Shown: positions 1 through 8,428 of the stretch, in pieces
How positions within the stretch are numbered: position 1 is the stretch's first letter
Layout: each line of letters opens with the position of its first letter
DNA from: JAWXBM01 sp964470455
GTDB taxonomy: Bacteria; Pseudomonadota; Gammaproteobacteria; Xanthomonadales; SZUA-36
Assembly (NCBI GenBank): GCA_964470455.1
Contig: CAYYCX010000073.1
Coordinates: 1-21,470, forward strand
Reading direction: 5' to 3'
Length of the DNA stretch: 21,470 nt
Made by a program: the position numbers and the translations under genes
The notes under the pieces: model-generated
Seen by the model: the letters and a program-made list of their open reading frames with translations, nothing else
Databases searched by the model: none
Told to the model about the DNA's origin: nothing

Positions 1-1
1 C

Positions 2-1045
2 ATCCAGAACCGTTCCGAGGAATCCATCCTGGCCGAGGTGGAGCAGATCAGGGACAAGGTGCCCGGCTTCACCGGCGTGATCTCGGACCTGGGCGGACCC
101 ACTGCCAACATGTACCGCATCGCCTGCAAGAGCCGCGAGATCGAGGCCGCCTGCCGCAAGCCGAGTTGCGTGTACCCGGGCATCTGCCCCAACCTCAACA
201 CCGATCATTCGGCGCTCACGCAGCTGTACCGCAAGGCCCGCGCGTTGCCGGGCGTGAAGAAAGTGCTGATCGCCTCGGGCTTGCGCTACGACCTGGCCGT
301 CAAGGATCCGGAATACGTGAAGGAACTGGTGACCCACCATGTGGGCGGGCAGCTGAAGATCGCGCCCGAGCATACCGAGGAAGGCCCGCTGTCGAAGATG
401 ATGAAACCCGGCATCGGCAGCTACGATGAGTTCAAGCGGCTGTTTGAGAAGTATTCAAAGGAGGCCGGCAAAGAGCAGTACCTGATTCCTTACTTCATCG
501 CCGCCCACCCGGGCACCACCGATGAAGACATGGTCAACCTGGCGCTGTGGCTCAAGCGCAATGATTTCCGCGCCGACCAGGTGCAGGCCTTCTACCCCTC
601 GCCCATGGCCACGGCGACGGCCATGTACCATTCCGGCAAGAATCCGCTGCGCAAGGTGACCTACAAGTCGGATGGCGTGCTGCGGGTGAAAAGCCCGGAA
701 CAGCGCAAGCTGCACAAGGCCCTGTTGCGCTACCACGACCCGGCCAACTGGGAATTGCTGCGCGATGCCTTGCGCAAGATGGGCCGCGCCGACCTGATCG
801 GCGATGGGCCACGCCACCTGATCCCCGCCACCCAGCCCGACACGGGTGCCGGATACAAGGCCTCACGGCGCAAGAATTCGGCCCAGGCGCACCAGCGCCG
901 CACCGGCAGGAAAATCCTTACCCAGCACACCGGCCTGCCGCCGCGGGATGACGGCAGCAAGAACGGCGAACGGGCAGCCAGACCGTTGGCAAAAGTCCGC
1001 CAACAGGATGGCCGTAAACCCACCCGTCGTTCGCGTTCGACATGA
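2..1045 (+). CDS. ygiQ: YgiQ family radical SAM protein, C-terminal part (5' end outside window)
   Basis: The frame is open from the first bases of the window to TGA at 1043-1045, giving about 347 residues of a longer protein (the family is usually about 700 residues). The fragment begins with the family hallmark around NRSEESIL and GFTGVISDLGGPTANMY. Further on it has CRKPSCVYPGICPNL, a LKIAPEHTE segment and QAFYPSPMATATAMYHSG, all typical of YgiQ (UPF0313). The radical-SAM CxxxCxxC cluster motif lies upstream and cannot be seen here. After about residue 285 the sequence becomes a basic, low-complexity tail, which is common in this family. YgiQ is a cytoplasmic, presumed iron-sulfur/SAM enzyme without a settled reaction. 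rarA follows after 41 nt on the same strand, so co-transcription is possible. Family assignment is firm; function is not. Confidence 0.93.
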   Translation: MQNRSEESILAEVEQIRDKVPGFTGVISDLGGPTANMYRIACKSREIEAACRKPSCVYPGICPNLNTDHSALTQLYRKARALPGVKKVLIASGLRYDLAVKDPEYVKELVTHHVGGQLKIAPEHTEEGPLSKMMKPGIGSYDEFKRLFEKYSKEAGKEQYLIPYFIAAHPGTTDEDMVNLALWLKRNDFRADQVQAFYPSPMATATAMYHSGKNPLRKVTYKSDGVLRVKSPEQRKLHKALLRYHDPANWELLRDALRKMGRADLIGDGPRHLIPATQPDTGAGYKASRRKNSAQAHQRRTGRKILTQHTGLPPRDDGSKNGERAARPLAKVRQQDGRKPTRRSRST

Positions 1046-1086
1046 AGGCATTGGCCTGACTGCAAACCATCCGGATTCAAACCACC

Positions 1087-2409
1087 GTGGCTGACCTGTT
1101 TGCCTTTGAAACCGAACCGCGGGAACCTGTCGCACAGCCCCTGCCGGATCGCCTGCGGCCGCGCAACTTGGATGAAATCGTCGGCCAGGACCACCTGGTG
1201 GGCGCCGCCGGGCCGCTGCGCCGGATGATCGACAGCGGCCGGCTGTCCTCCATGATCCTGTGGGGGCCGCCCGGCTGTGGCAAGACCACGCTGGCGCGCA
1301 TTCTTTCGGCCCATACCGCGATGCATTTCGAACAGCTCTCGGCGATTTTTTCCGGCGTGCAGGACCTGCGTAAGGTGTTTGAGGCGGCCCGCATCCGCCA
1401 GCGTAACGGCCAGGGCACGTTGCTGTTCGTGGACGAGATCCACCGCTTCAACAAGTCCCAGCAGGATGCCTTCCTGCCGGTGGTGGAGGACGGAACCATC
1501 GTGCTGATCGGTGCCACCACCGAGAATCCGTCCTTTGAACTCAACGCGGCGCTGCTGTCGCGGGCGCAGGTGTACGTGCTGAAGCGCCTGGATGATGCGG
1601 CGCTGGAGGCGCTGATCGTCCGTGCCGAGCAGGATGCCGGGCGCGTCTTACCCTTGGATGACCAGGCCCGCTCACACCTCAAGGCCATGGCCGATGGCGA
1701 TGGCCGCTACGTGCTGGCCCTGTGCGAGCACGTGCTGGCGCAGCAGGAAACCCTGGATACCGAAGCCCTGCTGCGCATCGTGCAGCGGCGGGCGCCGCTG
1801 TATGACAAGGGCGACGATGCGCATTTCAATCTCATCTCGGCCCTGCACAAATCGGTGCGCGGTTCCGATGCCGATGCGGCGCTGTACTGGTTCGCCCGCA
1901 TGCTGGCGGGCGGTGAGCATCCCGAGTACATCGCCCGGCGAATGTGCCGCATGGCGGTGGAGGATATCGGACTCGCGGAACCTCAGGCGCTGCCCACCTG
2001 CCTGGCGGCCTGGCAGGCCTATGAACGGCTGGGCAGCCCGGAAGGCGAACTGGCGCTGGCGCAGGCGCTGGTGTACCTGGCCACGGCGCCGAAATCCAAT
2101 GCCGCCTATGCCGCATTTGGCGCGGCGCGCAGCGCGGCGCAGCAAACCGGTTCGCTGTCGCCGCCCAAACACATCCTCAACGCGCCCACCACGCTGATGA
2201 AGCAGCAGGGCTATGGCAGCGGGTACCAGTACGACCACGATACGGCTGAGGGCTTTTCCGGCCAGGACTATTTCCCGGACGAAATGGAGCGCCAGCGTTT
2301 TTACAACCCGCCCGAACGCGGTTTTGAGCGGGAAATCCGCAAGCGGCTGGAGTACTGGAACAAATTGCGCGCCCGGTTGCGTGATGAAAACCCAGGATCG
2401 AATCAGTAA
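1087..2409 (+). CDS. rarA: Replication-associated recombination protein A (AAA+ ATPase RarA/MgsA)
   Basis: The product is a 440-residue cytoplasmic AAA+ ATPase of the RarA/MgsA/WRNIP1 family, clamp-loader-like proteins that act at stalled replication forks. Visible motifs are the RPRNLDEIVGQDHL box (about 23-37), Walker A GPPGCGKTT (60-68), Walker B LLFVDEIHR (112-120), sensor-1 region IGATTENPSF (141-150) and an SRA arginine-finger segment (158-160). The C-terminal tetramerisation region holds the family signature around GYGSGYQYDHD and the following QDYFPDEMERQRFYNPPERG. The length matches full-length RarA. The start is GTG at 1087, which puts the protein in register with family N-termini; the ribosome site is weak. 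Identification is very secure. The gene converges on the lipoprotein gene at 2522. Confidence 0.97.
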   Translation: MADLFAFETEPREPVAQPLPDRLRPRNLDEIVGQDHLVGAAGPLRRMIDSGRLSSMILWGPPGCGKTTLARILSAHTAMHFEQLSAIFSGVQDLRKVFEAARIRQRNGQGTLLFVDEIHRFNKSQQDAFLPVVEDGTIVLIGATTENPSFELNAALLSRAQVYVLKRLDDAALEALIVRAEQDAGRVLPLDDQARSHLKAMADGDGRYVLALCEHVLAQQETLDTEALLRIVQRRAPLYDKGDDAHFNLISALHKSVRGSDADAALYWFARMLAGGEHPEYIARRMCRMAVEDIGLAEPQALPTCLAAWQAYERLGSPEGELALAQALVYLATAPKSNAAYAAFGAARSAAQQTGSLSPPKHILNAPTTLMKQQGYGSGYQYDHDTAEGFSGQDYFPDEMERQRFYNPPERGFEREIRKRLEYWNKLRARLRDENPGSNQ

Positions 2410-2442
2410 TTCAGGCAACTTCGAAAGATTCGAAATAGACAG

Positions 2443-2469
2443 TTGAAGCCGCTGAAGCCGCTGAAGCCG
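2443..2469. repeat. Three tandem copies of a 9-bp unit
   Basis: The unit is TTGAAGCCG followed by two copies of CTGAAGCCG, directly after rarA and just before the convergent-gene hairpin. It is non-coding and probably simple slippage. Confidence 0.8.
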
Positions 2470-2470
2470 G

Positions 2471-2490
2471 CGGGGTGGCGATCCACCCCG
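2471..2490. terminator. Perfect 8-bp hairpin between convergent genes, candidate bidirectional terminator
   Basis: CGGGGTGG, loop CGAT, CCACCCCG form a perfect 8-bp GC-rich stem with a tetraloop. It sits in the 112-bp gap between the convergent rarA (ends 2409) and lipoprotein (ends 2522) genes. Position and stability suit a shared terminator. No T-tract follows on either strand, so intrinsic termination is not proven; a role in mRNA 3'-end stabilisation is the alternative. Confidence 0.5.
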
Positions 2491-2521
2491 GACTTCTGCG
2501 AAAGCAATTCTTGCCGGTGGA

Positions 2522-3088
2522 TTACTGCCCCGCGTGTGGCGGATAGCTGGCCAGGATCTCAGCCACCACCTTGTCAATCGCGGCACCCAGGTTTTCGCGG
2601 GTTTTCTCGGTGACACGGCCTACCGCGGTTCCCTGCCATACCAGTCTTTTCAGGCCGGCATCCACCACGTCAATGGTGAGGGTGCCTTCGGTGTACTGGT
2701 CGACCATGGTTTCGTTGTAGCCACCCCAGGCGCCGTACATGCTGCCGCGATAGCCGTAGTAGCCCATGCCCATGGTCGGCCCGGTGGGTACGGTGCTCAC
2801 CCGCAGCTTGTCATTCAGCTGCGCGCCAAAATTGACCAGGACCTCCGGGTTGTTTTCAGAGTAGGTGTAGCCCAGTGCTTCCAGGCGGCTACGCGTAGCG
2901 CTTTTGAGCCGTTCAGAAGTAATCGAGCCGTAACCCTGCTGGTCGGTGCCCAGGGTCGGAAAGAAGGCAAAAGTCGAATACCGGGAAACCTGGATTGACG
3001 GGTCGGAATCAACCCGAATCGTTGGCCCGCTCGAGCAAGCCTGCAGCGCCAGGGCCAAAAGTACGGCTGACCATTTGAGGATACGCAT
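2522..3088 (-). CDS. DUF4136-type lipoprotein
   Basis: The product is 188 residues. The N-terminus MRILKWSAVLLALALQACSS is a lipoprotein signal peptide with lipobox LQAC; cleavage would leave Cys18 lipidated. Serine at +2 (no Asp) points to the outer membrane. The mature part fits DUF4136: an RVDSDPSIQVSRYSTFAFFP start, a GYGSITSERLKSATRSRLEALGY helix, and the C-terminal GTLTIDVVDAGLKRLVWQGTA block. A Gly/Tyr-rich stretch lies at about residues 108-122. The start ATG is preceded by GGAG at 7-nt spacing. It is a single gene on the minus strand, separated from acuI by about 240 bp of repeat-rich DNA. The biochemical function of DUF4136 proteins is unknown. Family confidence is good. Confidence 0.88.
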   Translation of the reverse strand: MRILKWSAVLLALALQACSSGPTIRVDSDPSIQVSRYSTFAFFPTLGTDQQGYGSITSERLKSATRSRLEALGYTYSENNPEVLVNFGAQLNDKLRVSTVPTGPTMGMGYYGYRGSMYGAWGGYNETMVDQYTEGTLTIDVVDAGLKRLVWQGTAVGRVTEKTRENLGAAIDKVVAEILASYPPHAGQ

Positions 3089-3192
3089 GAGAATTCTCCG
3101 TGTTGGGTTACCTGTTGGTTCCAGATTAGCAATTTATCCGGCTGGCGGCACTCCTGCCCTGGACCGGGCTGGCGCTGAAATCGTGGAATTGG

Positions 3193-3212
3193 ATCCCGGC
3201 CTGCGCCGGGAT
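3193..3212. repeat. REP-like palindrome
   Basis: ATCCCGGC, loop CTGC, GCCGGGAT form a perfect 8-bp stem followed by GACG. This has the look of the short extragenic palindromes common in proteobacterial genomes. It lies downstream of acuI and upstream of the lipoprotein gene (both minus strand), so as RNA it could also end or protect the acuI cluster transcript. Confidence 0.7.
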
Positions 3213-3320
3213 GACGCGCTGAGATAGTGGCCCGGGATGACGCGCTGAGATAGTGGCCCGGGATGACGCGCTGAGTTAGTGGCCCGGGAGGACGCGCTGA
3301 GATAGTGGCCCGGGATGGCG
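3208..3320. repeat. Four tandem 26-bp repeats plus a partial fifth
   Basis: Each unit runs GGGATGACGCGCTGAGATAG followed by TGGCCC. Units 1 (3208-3233) and 2 (3234-3259) are identical. Unit 3 (3260-3285) has A to T in GAGATAG, unit 4 (3286-3311) has T to G in GGGATG, and a partial unit begins at 3312. The first unit overlaps the right arm of the REP-like hairpin at 3193-3212, so the array appears to have grown from that arm. There are no unique spacers. Confidence 0.93.
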
Positions 3321-3332
3321 TTGCAAAGTGGC

Positions 3333-4334
3333 TTAGAGCTTTACCAGAGTCCGCCCCACCGAACCGCCCGCCAGCATGCCGGGGAGCACTTCAGCAATCC
3401 CGTCCAGGCCCACTTCGCGCGTGGCTATCGTTTCGAGGTGGCGGGGTTTCCAGTCGCCGGCCAGTTTTGCCCACACCGCTTCGCGAATCGCGTAAGGGCA
3501 GGTGGGCGAGTCGATGCCGATCAGGCTGACGCCGCGGATGATGAACGGCATCACCGTGGTGTTCACCTTGATGCCGCCCGCCAGCCCACAGGCCGCCACA
3601 TTGCCCCAGGGTTTGACCTGCGTGCAGATCGCCGCCAGCATGTCGCCGCCCACGCTGTCGATGCAGCCGGCCCAGCGGGCGCTGTCCAGCGGCTTGCCGG
3701 AGCCCATCACGTCCTCCCGAGAAATGCACTCGCTGGCGCCCAGCGATTTCAGGTAGTTGTACTGTTCCGACTTGCCCGAAACCGCATGCACCTCGTAGCC
3801 CGCGCTGGCCAGGATGTCGATGGCGATGCTGCCCACGCCGCCGGTGGCGCCGGTCACCAGTACCGGCCCGTGTTCGGGCTTCTGCCCGGCCTCTTCCATG
3901 CGGTGTAGTGATAACGCTGCGGTAAAGCCTGCCGTACCGATGATCATGGCCTCGCGCGCAGTCAAGCCAGCCGGCAGCGGAATGATCCAGTTGCTGTCGA
4001 GGCGCAGGAATTCGGCAAAGCCGCCATCACGGGTTTCCGACAGCCCCGCGCCCGTCACCAGCACCGCATCACCCGCCTTGAACTTGCCCGAGGAAGATTC
4101 CACCACCGTGCCGGCCACGTCGATGCCGCCCGACATAGGAAATTTCCGCAGGATTTTTCCTTTGCCAGTTCCCGCCAATGCATCCTTGTAGTTGATGCCT
4201 GACCATTCAGTGCGAATGACGACATCGCCCTCACTCTGGTCTGCGGTGGAGATGTTTTCGACTACCGCCCGGTAGCCCTGGTCGTCATCGTGGATACGAA
4301 ATGCTTTGAATTGGCCGGGTACTGGCTTGCTCAT
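3333..4334 (-). CDS. acuI: AcuI/YhdH-type acrylyl-CoA reductase (NADPH), MDR superfamily
   Basis: The product is a 333-residue zinc-independent medium-chain dehydrogenase/reductase, the usual length for AcuI/YhdH. It has the catalytic-domain segment RTEWSGINYKDALAGTGKGKI (about 41-61), a PMSGGIDVAGTV block (66-77), the ARDGGFAE-like segment TRDGGFAEFLRL, and a Rossmann nucleotide-binding motif TGATGGVGS (161-169) followed by VHAVSGK, where Ser/Lys suit NADPH. Family members reduce acryloyl-CoA to propionyl-CoA and detoxify this electrophile. ATG 4334 is preceded by GAGAGGA at good spacing. It is the last gene of the catabolic cluster, separated from the glutamine-synthetase-like gene by a REP doublet. 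A broader quinone/enoyl reductase role cannot be excluded. Confidence 0.85.
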   Translation of the reverse strand: MSKPVPGQFKAFRIHDDDQGYRAVVENISTADQSEGDVVIRTEWSGINYKDALAGTGKGKILRKFPMSGGIDVAGTVVESSSGKFKAGDAVLVTGAGLSETRDGGFAEFLRLDSNWIIPLPAGLTAREAMIIGTAGFTAALSLHRMEEAGQKPEHGPVLVTGATGGVGSIAIDILASAGYEVHAVSGKSEQYNYLKSLGASECISREDVMGSGKPLDSARWAGCIDSVGGDMLAAICTQVKPWGNVAACGLAGGIKVNTTVMPFIIRGVSLIGIDSPTCPYAIREAVWAKLAGDWKPRHLETIATREVGLDGIAEVLPGMLAGGSVGRTLVKL

Positions 4335-4360
4335 GGATATCTTCCTCTCAAATATTATCC

Positions 4361-4470
4361 GCAGGAGCGAGCATTGCTCGCGACTGTGTACCGGATGATC
4401 TGGATCGCTGCGTGCAGGGAAGCACGAGAGCGATCAAGCACGAATGTCGGCAGCATGGCTGCCTCCTACG
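4361..4470. repeat. Inverted REP doublet (REPIN/BIME-like)
   Basis: REP 1 (4361-4384) has head GCAGGAG and arms GCGAGC/GCTCGC around ATT. REP 2 (4446-4470), read on the minus strand, starts GTAGGAG and has arms GGCAGC/GCTGCC around CAT. Both end in CGAC, so the two copies face each other. Between them is a third imperfect hairpin (4403-4435: outer arms GATCGCT/AGCGATC, inner CGTGC/GCACG). The GTAGGAGCGAGC-type head matches the REP family abundant in Pseudomonas-like genomes. It lies between acuI and the upstream gene and may modulate transcript stability there. Confidence 0.78.
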
Positions 4471-4489
4471 AAATTTGTTGCGCCATGGA

Positions 4490-5947
4490 TCAACCCGCCC
4501 GCAAGTACCACTCATAGTCGCTGTTGGATATCTCGGCGTGGAAGCGCTCTTCTTCCTCACGGCGGCAGGCTACGAACACCTGGCAGAAGCGCTCGCCGAG
4601 GTAGTCCGGCAGGATGGCGCCCGCGGCAAACTTGTCGATGGCGCGCGGCCAGCGCACCGGCAGGTTGACCTGCTCCTCGATAACTTCCCGCGGCTTCACC
4701 ATTTTGCCGGGGTGGCACTTGTGGGTGATTCCGTAGTGCAGGCCGGCCATGAGGGCGGCAGTCACCAGGTAAGGGTTGGCATCGGCGCCCGAAACGCGGT
4801 GCTCCACGCGGGTGTTGACCGCGCTCGACAGCGGTATGCGCAGCGATACCGCGCGATGGTTCACGCCCCAGTTGGCGTCCACCGGGGCGAACACGCCACG
4901 CTGGAAACGCTTGTAGGAATTGGCGTTGGGCGCAAACAGCGCCATGCTTTGCGGCATCAGCTGGGCCAGGCCGCCGATGGCATGGCGCAGCGTGTCGGAG
5001 AAAGGCCCATCGACGGATTCGCCGGCAAACACATTGTTGCCATCTTCATCCAGCAGGCTCACGTGGATGTGCAGGCCTGAACCCGGAATGCCCTGGAACG
5101 GCTTGGCCATGAAGGTCGCGGACATGCCGTTCTCGCGCGCGGCCGCCTTGACGATGCGTTTCAGCAGCAGGGCGTGTTCGCAGGCGCGCAGCGGGTCATC
5201 GATGTGCTGCAGGTTGATTTCAAACTGGCCGGCAGAGAACTCCGATAACGCAGCGCCGGCAGGCACATTCTGGATTTCGCAGTAGTGGTGCACGGTGGCC
5301 AGGAAGTCATCCACCTCGGTGAGGTCTTCAAACACGGCGTATTGCGCGCCCTTCTGCGGCAGGTTGGAACCCGGCATGCGCGGATAGCGCGGGTGGAAAT
5401 TCTGGCCGTCGTGCTCCACCAGGTAGAACTCCAGTTCGGTGGCCATCACCGGTTTCAGCCCGAGCTCCTTCAACGGTTGCAGCGCGCGCTTCAGCACCTC
5501 GCGGGCATCGAGGTAATACGAGGTGCCATCGAGCTCGCTGAGTTCCAGCATGGCCTGGCCGGTGGGGACTTTGGCCCAGGGCACCGGCGCCAGCGAACCC
5601 GGAACGATCCGCGCCCGCACATCGGGATCGCCGTCCTCGCTGCCAAACGGAATGGTGTCGAAAGTGGCGCCGAGTGTATCCAGCGAAACCGTGGCGGCAC
5701 AGAAGTTCACGCCATTCTTGAAGGCTTTCGGCAGGTCCTGCAGCGGCGCGCGCTTGCCGCGCAGCATGCCGTTGATATCGGCCACCATCAATTCCATGTA
5801 GCGCGTGTCCGGATGTTGGGCCAGGAAGGTCTTCAATTCCTTTTCAAGGCTGGGGTTGGGGCTGGCGACGTGGTTGGCGGCGCGTTTGGTGCCTTGCTTC
5901 GCGCCTGGCCGTGTTCCGGACCTGGCGGCTTTTCTGTCATTGGGCAT
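4490..5947 (-). CDS. puuA: Glutamine-synthetase-like gamma-glutamylputrescine synthetase (PuuA-like)
   Basis: From ATG 5947 the protein has 485 residues. I chose this start over ATG 6049 because AGGA lies 7 nt upstream and because the longer form would overlap the preceding gene with a non-homologous leader. Residues 1-30 are a basic, low-complexity tail. The glutamine synthetase fold follows: MELMVADINGMLRGKR (51-66), metal-ligand strand ATELEFYL (169-176), SEFSAGQFEIN (235-245), ATP/substrate motif KPFQGIPGSGLHIHVS (282-297), then the APNANSYKRFQ, WGVNHRAVSLRIP and RVEHRVSGADANPYL blocks typical of PuuA-type enzymes rather than GlnA. These enzymes ligate glutamate to an amine using ATP, the entry step of the Puu pathway. 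A PuuC-like gene and PotF-like genes nearby support an amine substrate. The exact amine is unknown. Confidence 0.88.
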   Translation of the reverse strand: MPNDRKAARSGTRPGAKQGTKRAANHVASPNPSLEKELKTFLAQHPDTRYMELMVADINGMLRGKRAPLQDLPKAFKNGVNFCAATVSLDTLGATFDTIPFGSEDGDPDVRARIVPGSLAPVPWAKVPTGQAMLELSELDGTSYYLDAREVLKRALQPLKELGLKPVMATELEFYLVEHDGQNFHPRYPRMPGSNLPQKGAQYAVFEDLTEVDDFLATVHHYCEIQNVPAGAALSEFSAGQFEINLQHIDDPLRACEHALLLKRIVKAAARENGMSATFMAKPFQGIPGSGLHIHVSLLDEDGNNVFAGESVDGPFSDTLRHAIGGLAQLMPQSMALFAPNANSYKRFQRGVFAPVDANWGVNHRAVSLRIPLSSAVNTRVEHRVSGADANPYLVTAALMAGLHYGITHKCHPGKMVKPREVIEEQVNLPVRWPRAIDKFAAGAILPDYLGERFCQVFVACRREEEERFHAEISNSDYEWYLRAG

Positions 5948-6020
5948 TTGTGCTTCCTGTGCCGCTCCGGCGGCAGTCGTTTGGATTCCTGGCTCAGTTT
6001 TCCGCTGCTGTGGGTGAGGT

Positions 6021-6851
<831 letters not shown>

Positions 6852-6853
6852 GA

Positions 6854-8380
6854 TTACTCTTCCGCCAGCCGGAACCAGGCGGATTTCTGCTGCATGTAGC
6901 TTTTCACGCTGTCCATGCATTTGTCGCGCGCCTGGCCGGATTGCTTGTATCCGCCGAAGGGCTGCGTCATGTCACCGTCTTCGTAGCTGTTGATCCACAC
7001 CACGCCGGCCTCGATGTTCTTCACCAGCCGGAACGCCTGGTCGACGTTGCTGGTCCAGATGCCCGCCGCCAGGCCGTAAATGGTGTCGTTGGCGATGGCG
7101 ATGGCCTCCTGCGGGCCATCAAAGGGAATCACGCTGGCCACCGGGCCGAAAATCTCATTGCGGGCGATGCTCATGGAATTGCTCACATCACCGAACAGGG
7201 TGGGGTTCACGTACGCACCCGCCTCCAGTCCTTCCGGCGCATTGCCACCAAAATGCAGGGTGGCGCCTTCCTTCCTGCCGCTCTCGATCATGCCCAGCAC
7301 CCGCTGCTGCGATTCCCGGTCCACCAGCGGGCCCATGTTGGTTTCAGGGTCCAGCGGATCGCCGGGCTGGTAGGCATGCTGGCCTTCGGCAATGAAACGC
7401 TCGATGAACTCGTTGTAGATGGGCCGTTCCACCAGCAACCGCGATCCGGCGCTGCACACTTCGCCCATGTTGGCGAACACGCCGTTGTAGGCAGCCGCAA
7501 CAGCACGCTCCATGTCGGGCAGGTCGGCCATGAAAATCTGCGGCGACTTGCCGCCGCACTCCAGCCCCACCCGCTTCATGTTTGATTGGCCGGCGTACTG
7601 CAGGATCAGCTTGCCCACTTCGGTGGAACCGGTGAAGCTGATCTTTGCCACATCGTTATGGAGCGCCAGCGCTTTGCCGGCTTCCTCACCCAGGCCGTTC
7701 ACTACGTTGAACACGCCGGGCGGACCACCGGCTTCAGTAAACAGCCGCGCCAGGTGCAGGGCGCTCATGGGCGATTGCTCGGCCGGTTTCAGCACCACGG
7801 TGTTGCCGGCGGCCAGCGCCGGCGCGATTTTCCAGGCCGCCATCAGCATCGGGTAGTTCCACGGCGAAATGGCGCCCACCACGCCCAGCGGCTCCTTCAG
7901 CACCAGGTGCACGGCGTCGGCGTCGGTGCTGGTGACGGCGCCATCGATCTTGTCGATGCACTCGGCCATGAAGCGGATCGTGGAGATTACGGCCGGAATG
8001 TCCTCGCCGATCACATCGCCGATGGGTTTGCCCATGTCGAGGGTTTCCAGCACTGCCAGCTGTTCGGCGTTTTCATCGACCAGCTCGGCAAAGCGGTACA
8101 GCACTTCCATGCGGTCGCGCGGCGCCATGCGGGACCACACACCGGACCTGAATGCCGCGCGGGCCGCGGCTACCGCCCGGTCGATGTCCTTGCCGGTGCC
8201 TTTGGCCATCTCGGCCAGGGCCTCGCCGGTGGCCGGGTTGTAGGTGGTGAAACGCCCGCCGTCGGCGGCGTCGATGAATTCCCCATCGATGAACAGGCGC
8301 GTCTCAATCCGGTTACGCTCGCTCGCGGCGAATTGGCGCCAGGCGGCGAGGTCATGGGTTTCAAGGGCTGCAAGTGTCAT
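6854..8380 (-). CDS. puuC: PuuC-like NAD(P)-dependent aldehyde dehydrogenase
   Basis: The product is a 508-residue ALDH-superfamily enzyme. It has PWNYP (173-177), the cofactor segment VVLKPAEQSP (195-204), FTGSTEVG (249-256), the general base in LECGGKSP (Glu274), and the catalytic Cys309 in GEVCSAGSRLLVE. The N-terminus (LAAWRQFA...RLFIDGEF) and the C-terminus (INSYEDGDMTQPFGGYKQSG) resemble E. coli PuuC, the gamma-glutamyl-gamma-aminobutyraldehyde dehydrogenase, from start to end. ATG 8380 has AAGGA at 6-nt spacing. It lies 48 nt downstream of the acyl-CoA synthetase gene and 2 nt before the crotonase gene. Its likely role is oxidising the amino- or glutamylamino-aldehyde formed by the flavoenzymes to the acid that the synthetase then activates. 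Assignment to a betaine- or aminoaldehyde-type ALDH is the alternative. Confidence 0.9.
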   Translation of the reverse strand: MTLAALETHDLAAWRQFAASERNRIETRLFIDGEFIDAADGGRFTTYNPATGEALAEMAKGTGKDIDRAVAAARAAFRSGVWSRMAPRDRMEVLYRFAELVDENAEQLAVLETLDMGKPIGDVIGEDIPAVISTIRFMAECIDKIDGAVTSTDADAVHLVLKEPLGVVGAISPWNYPMLMAAWKIAPALAAGNTVVLKPAEQSPMSALHLARLFTEAGGPPGVFNVVNGLGEEAGKALALHNDVAKISFTGSTEVGKLILQYAGQSNMKRVGLECGGKSPQIFMADLPDMERAVAAAYNGVFANMGEVCSAGSRLLVERPIYNEFIERFIAEGQHAYQPGDPLDPETNMGPLVDRESQQRVLGMIESGRKEGATLHFGGNAPEGLEAGAYVNPTLFGDVSNSMSIARNEIFGPVASVIPFDGPQEAIAIANDTIYGLAAGIWTSNVDQAFRLVKNIEAGVVWINSYEDGDMTQPFGGYKQSGQARDKCMDSVKSYMQQKSAWFRLAEE

Positions 8381-8428
8381 GGTCGTTCCTTTGTTGATTG
8401 AACCAGGCCAGGCAGCACCGAAGACCGG

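Noticed and set aside
3208..3320. 26-bp repeats as a possible CRISPR array
   Set aside because: The units are contiguous with no unique spacers and derive from a REP-like hairpin; no cas genes are present.
6852..6920. Upstream start for the crotonase at 6920
   Set aside because: It would overlap the aldehyde dehydrogenase coding end and add a leader without similarity; ATG 6851 is coupled to that stop.
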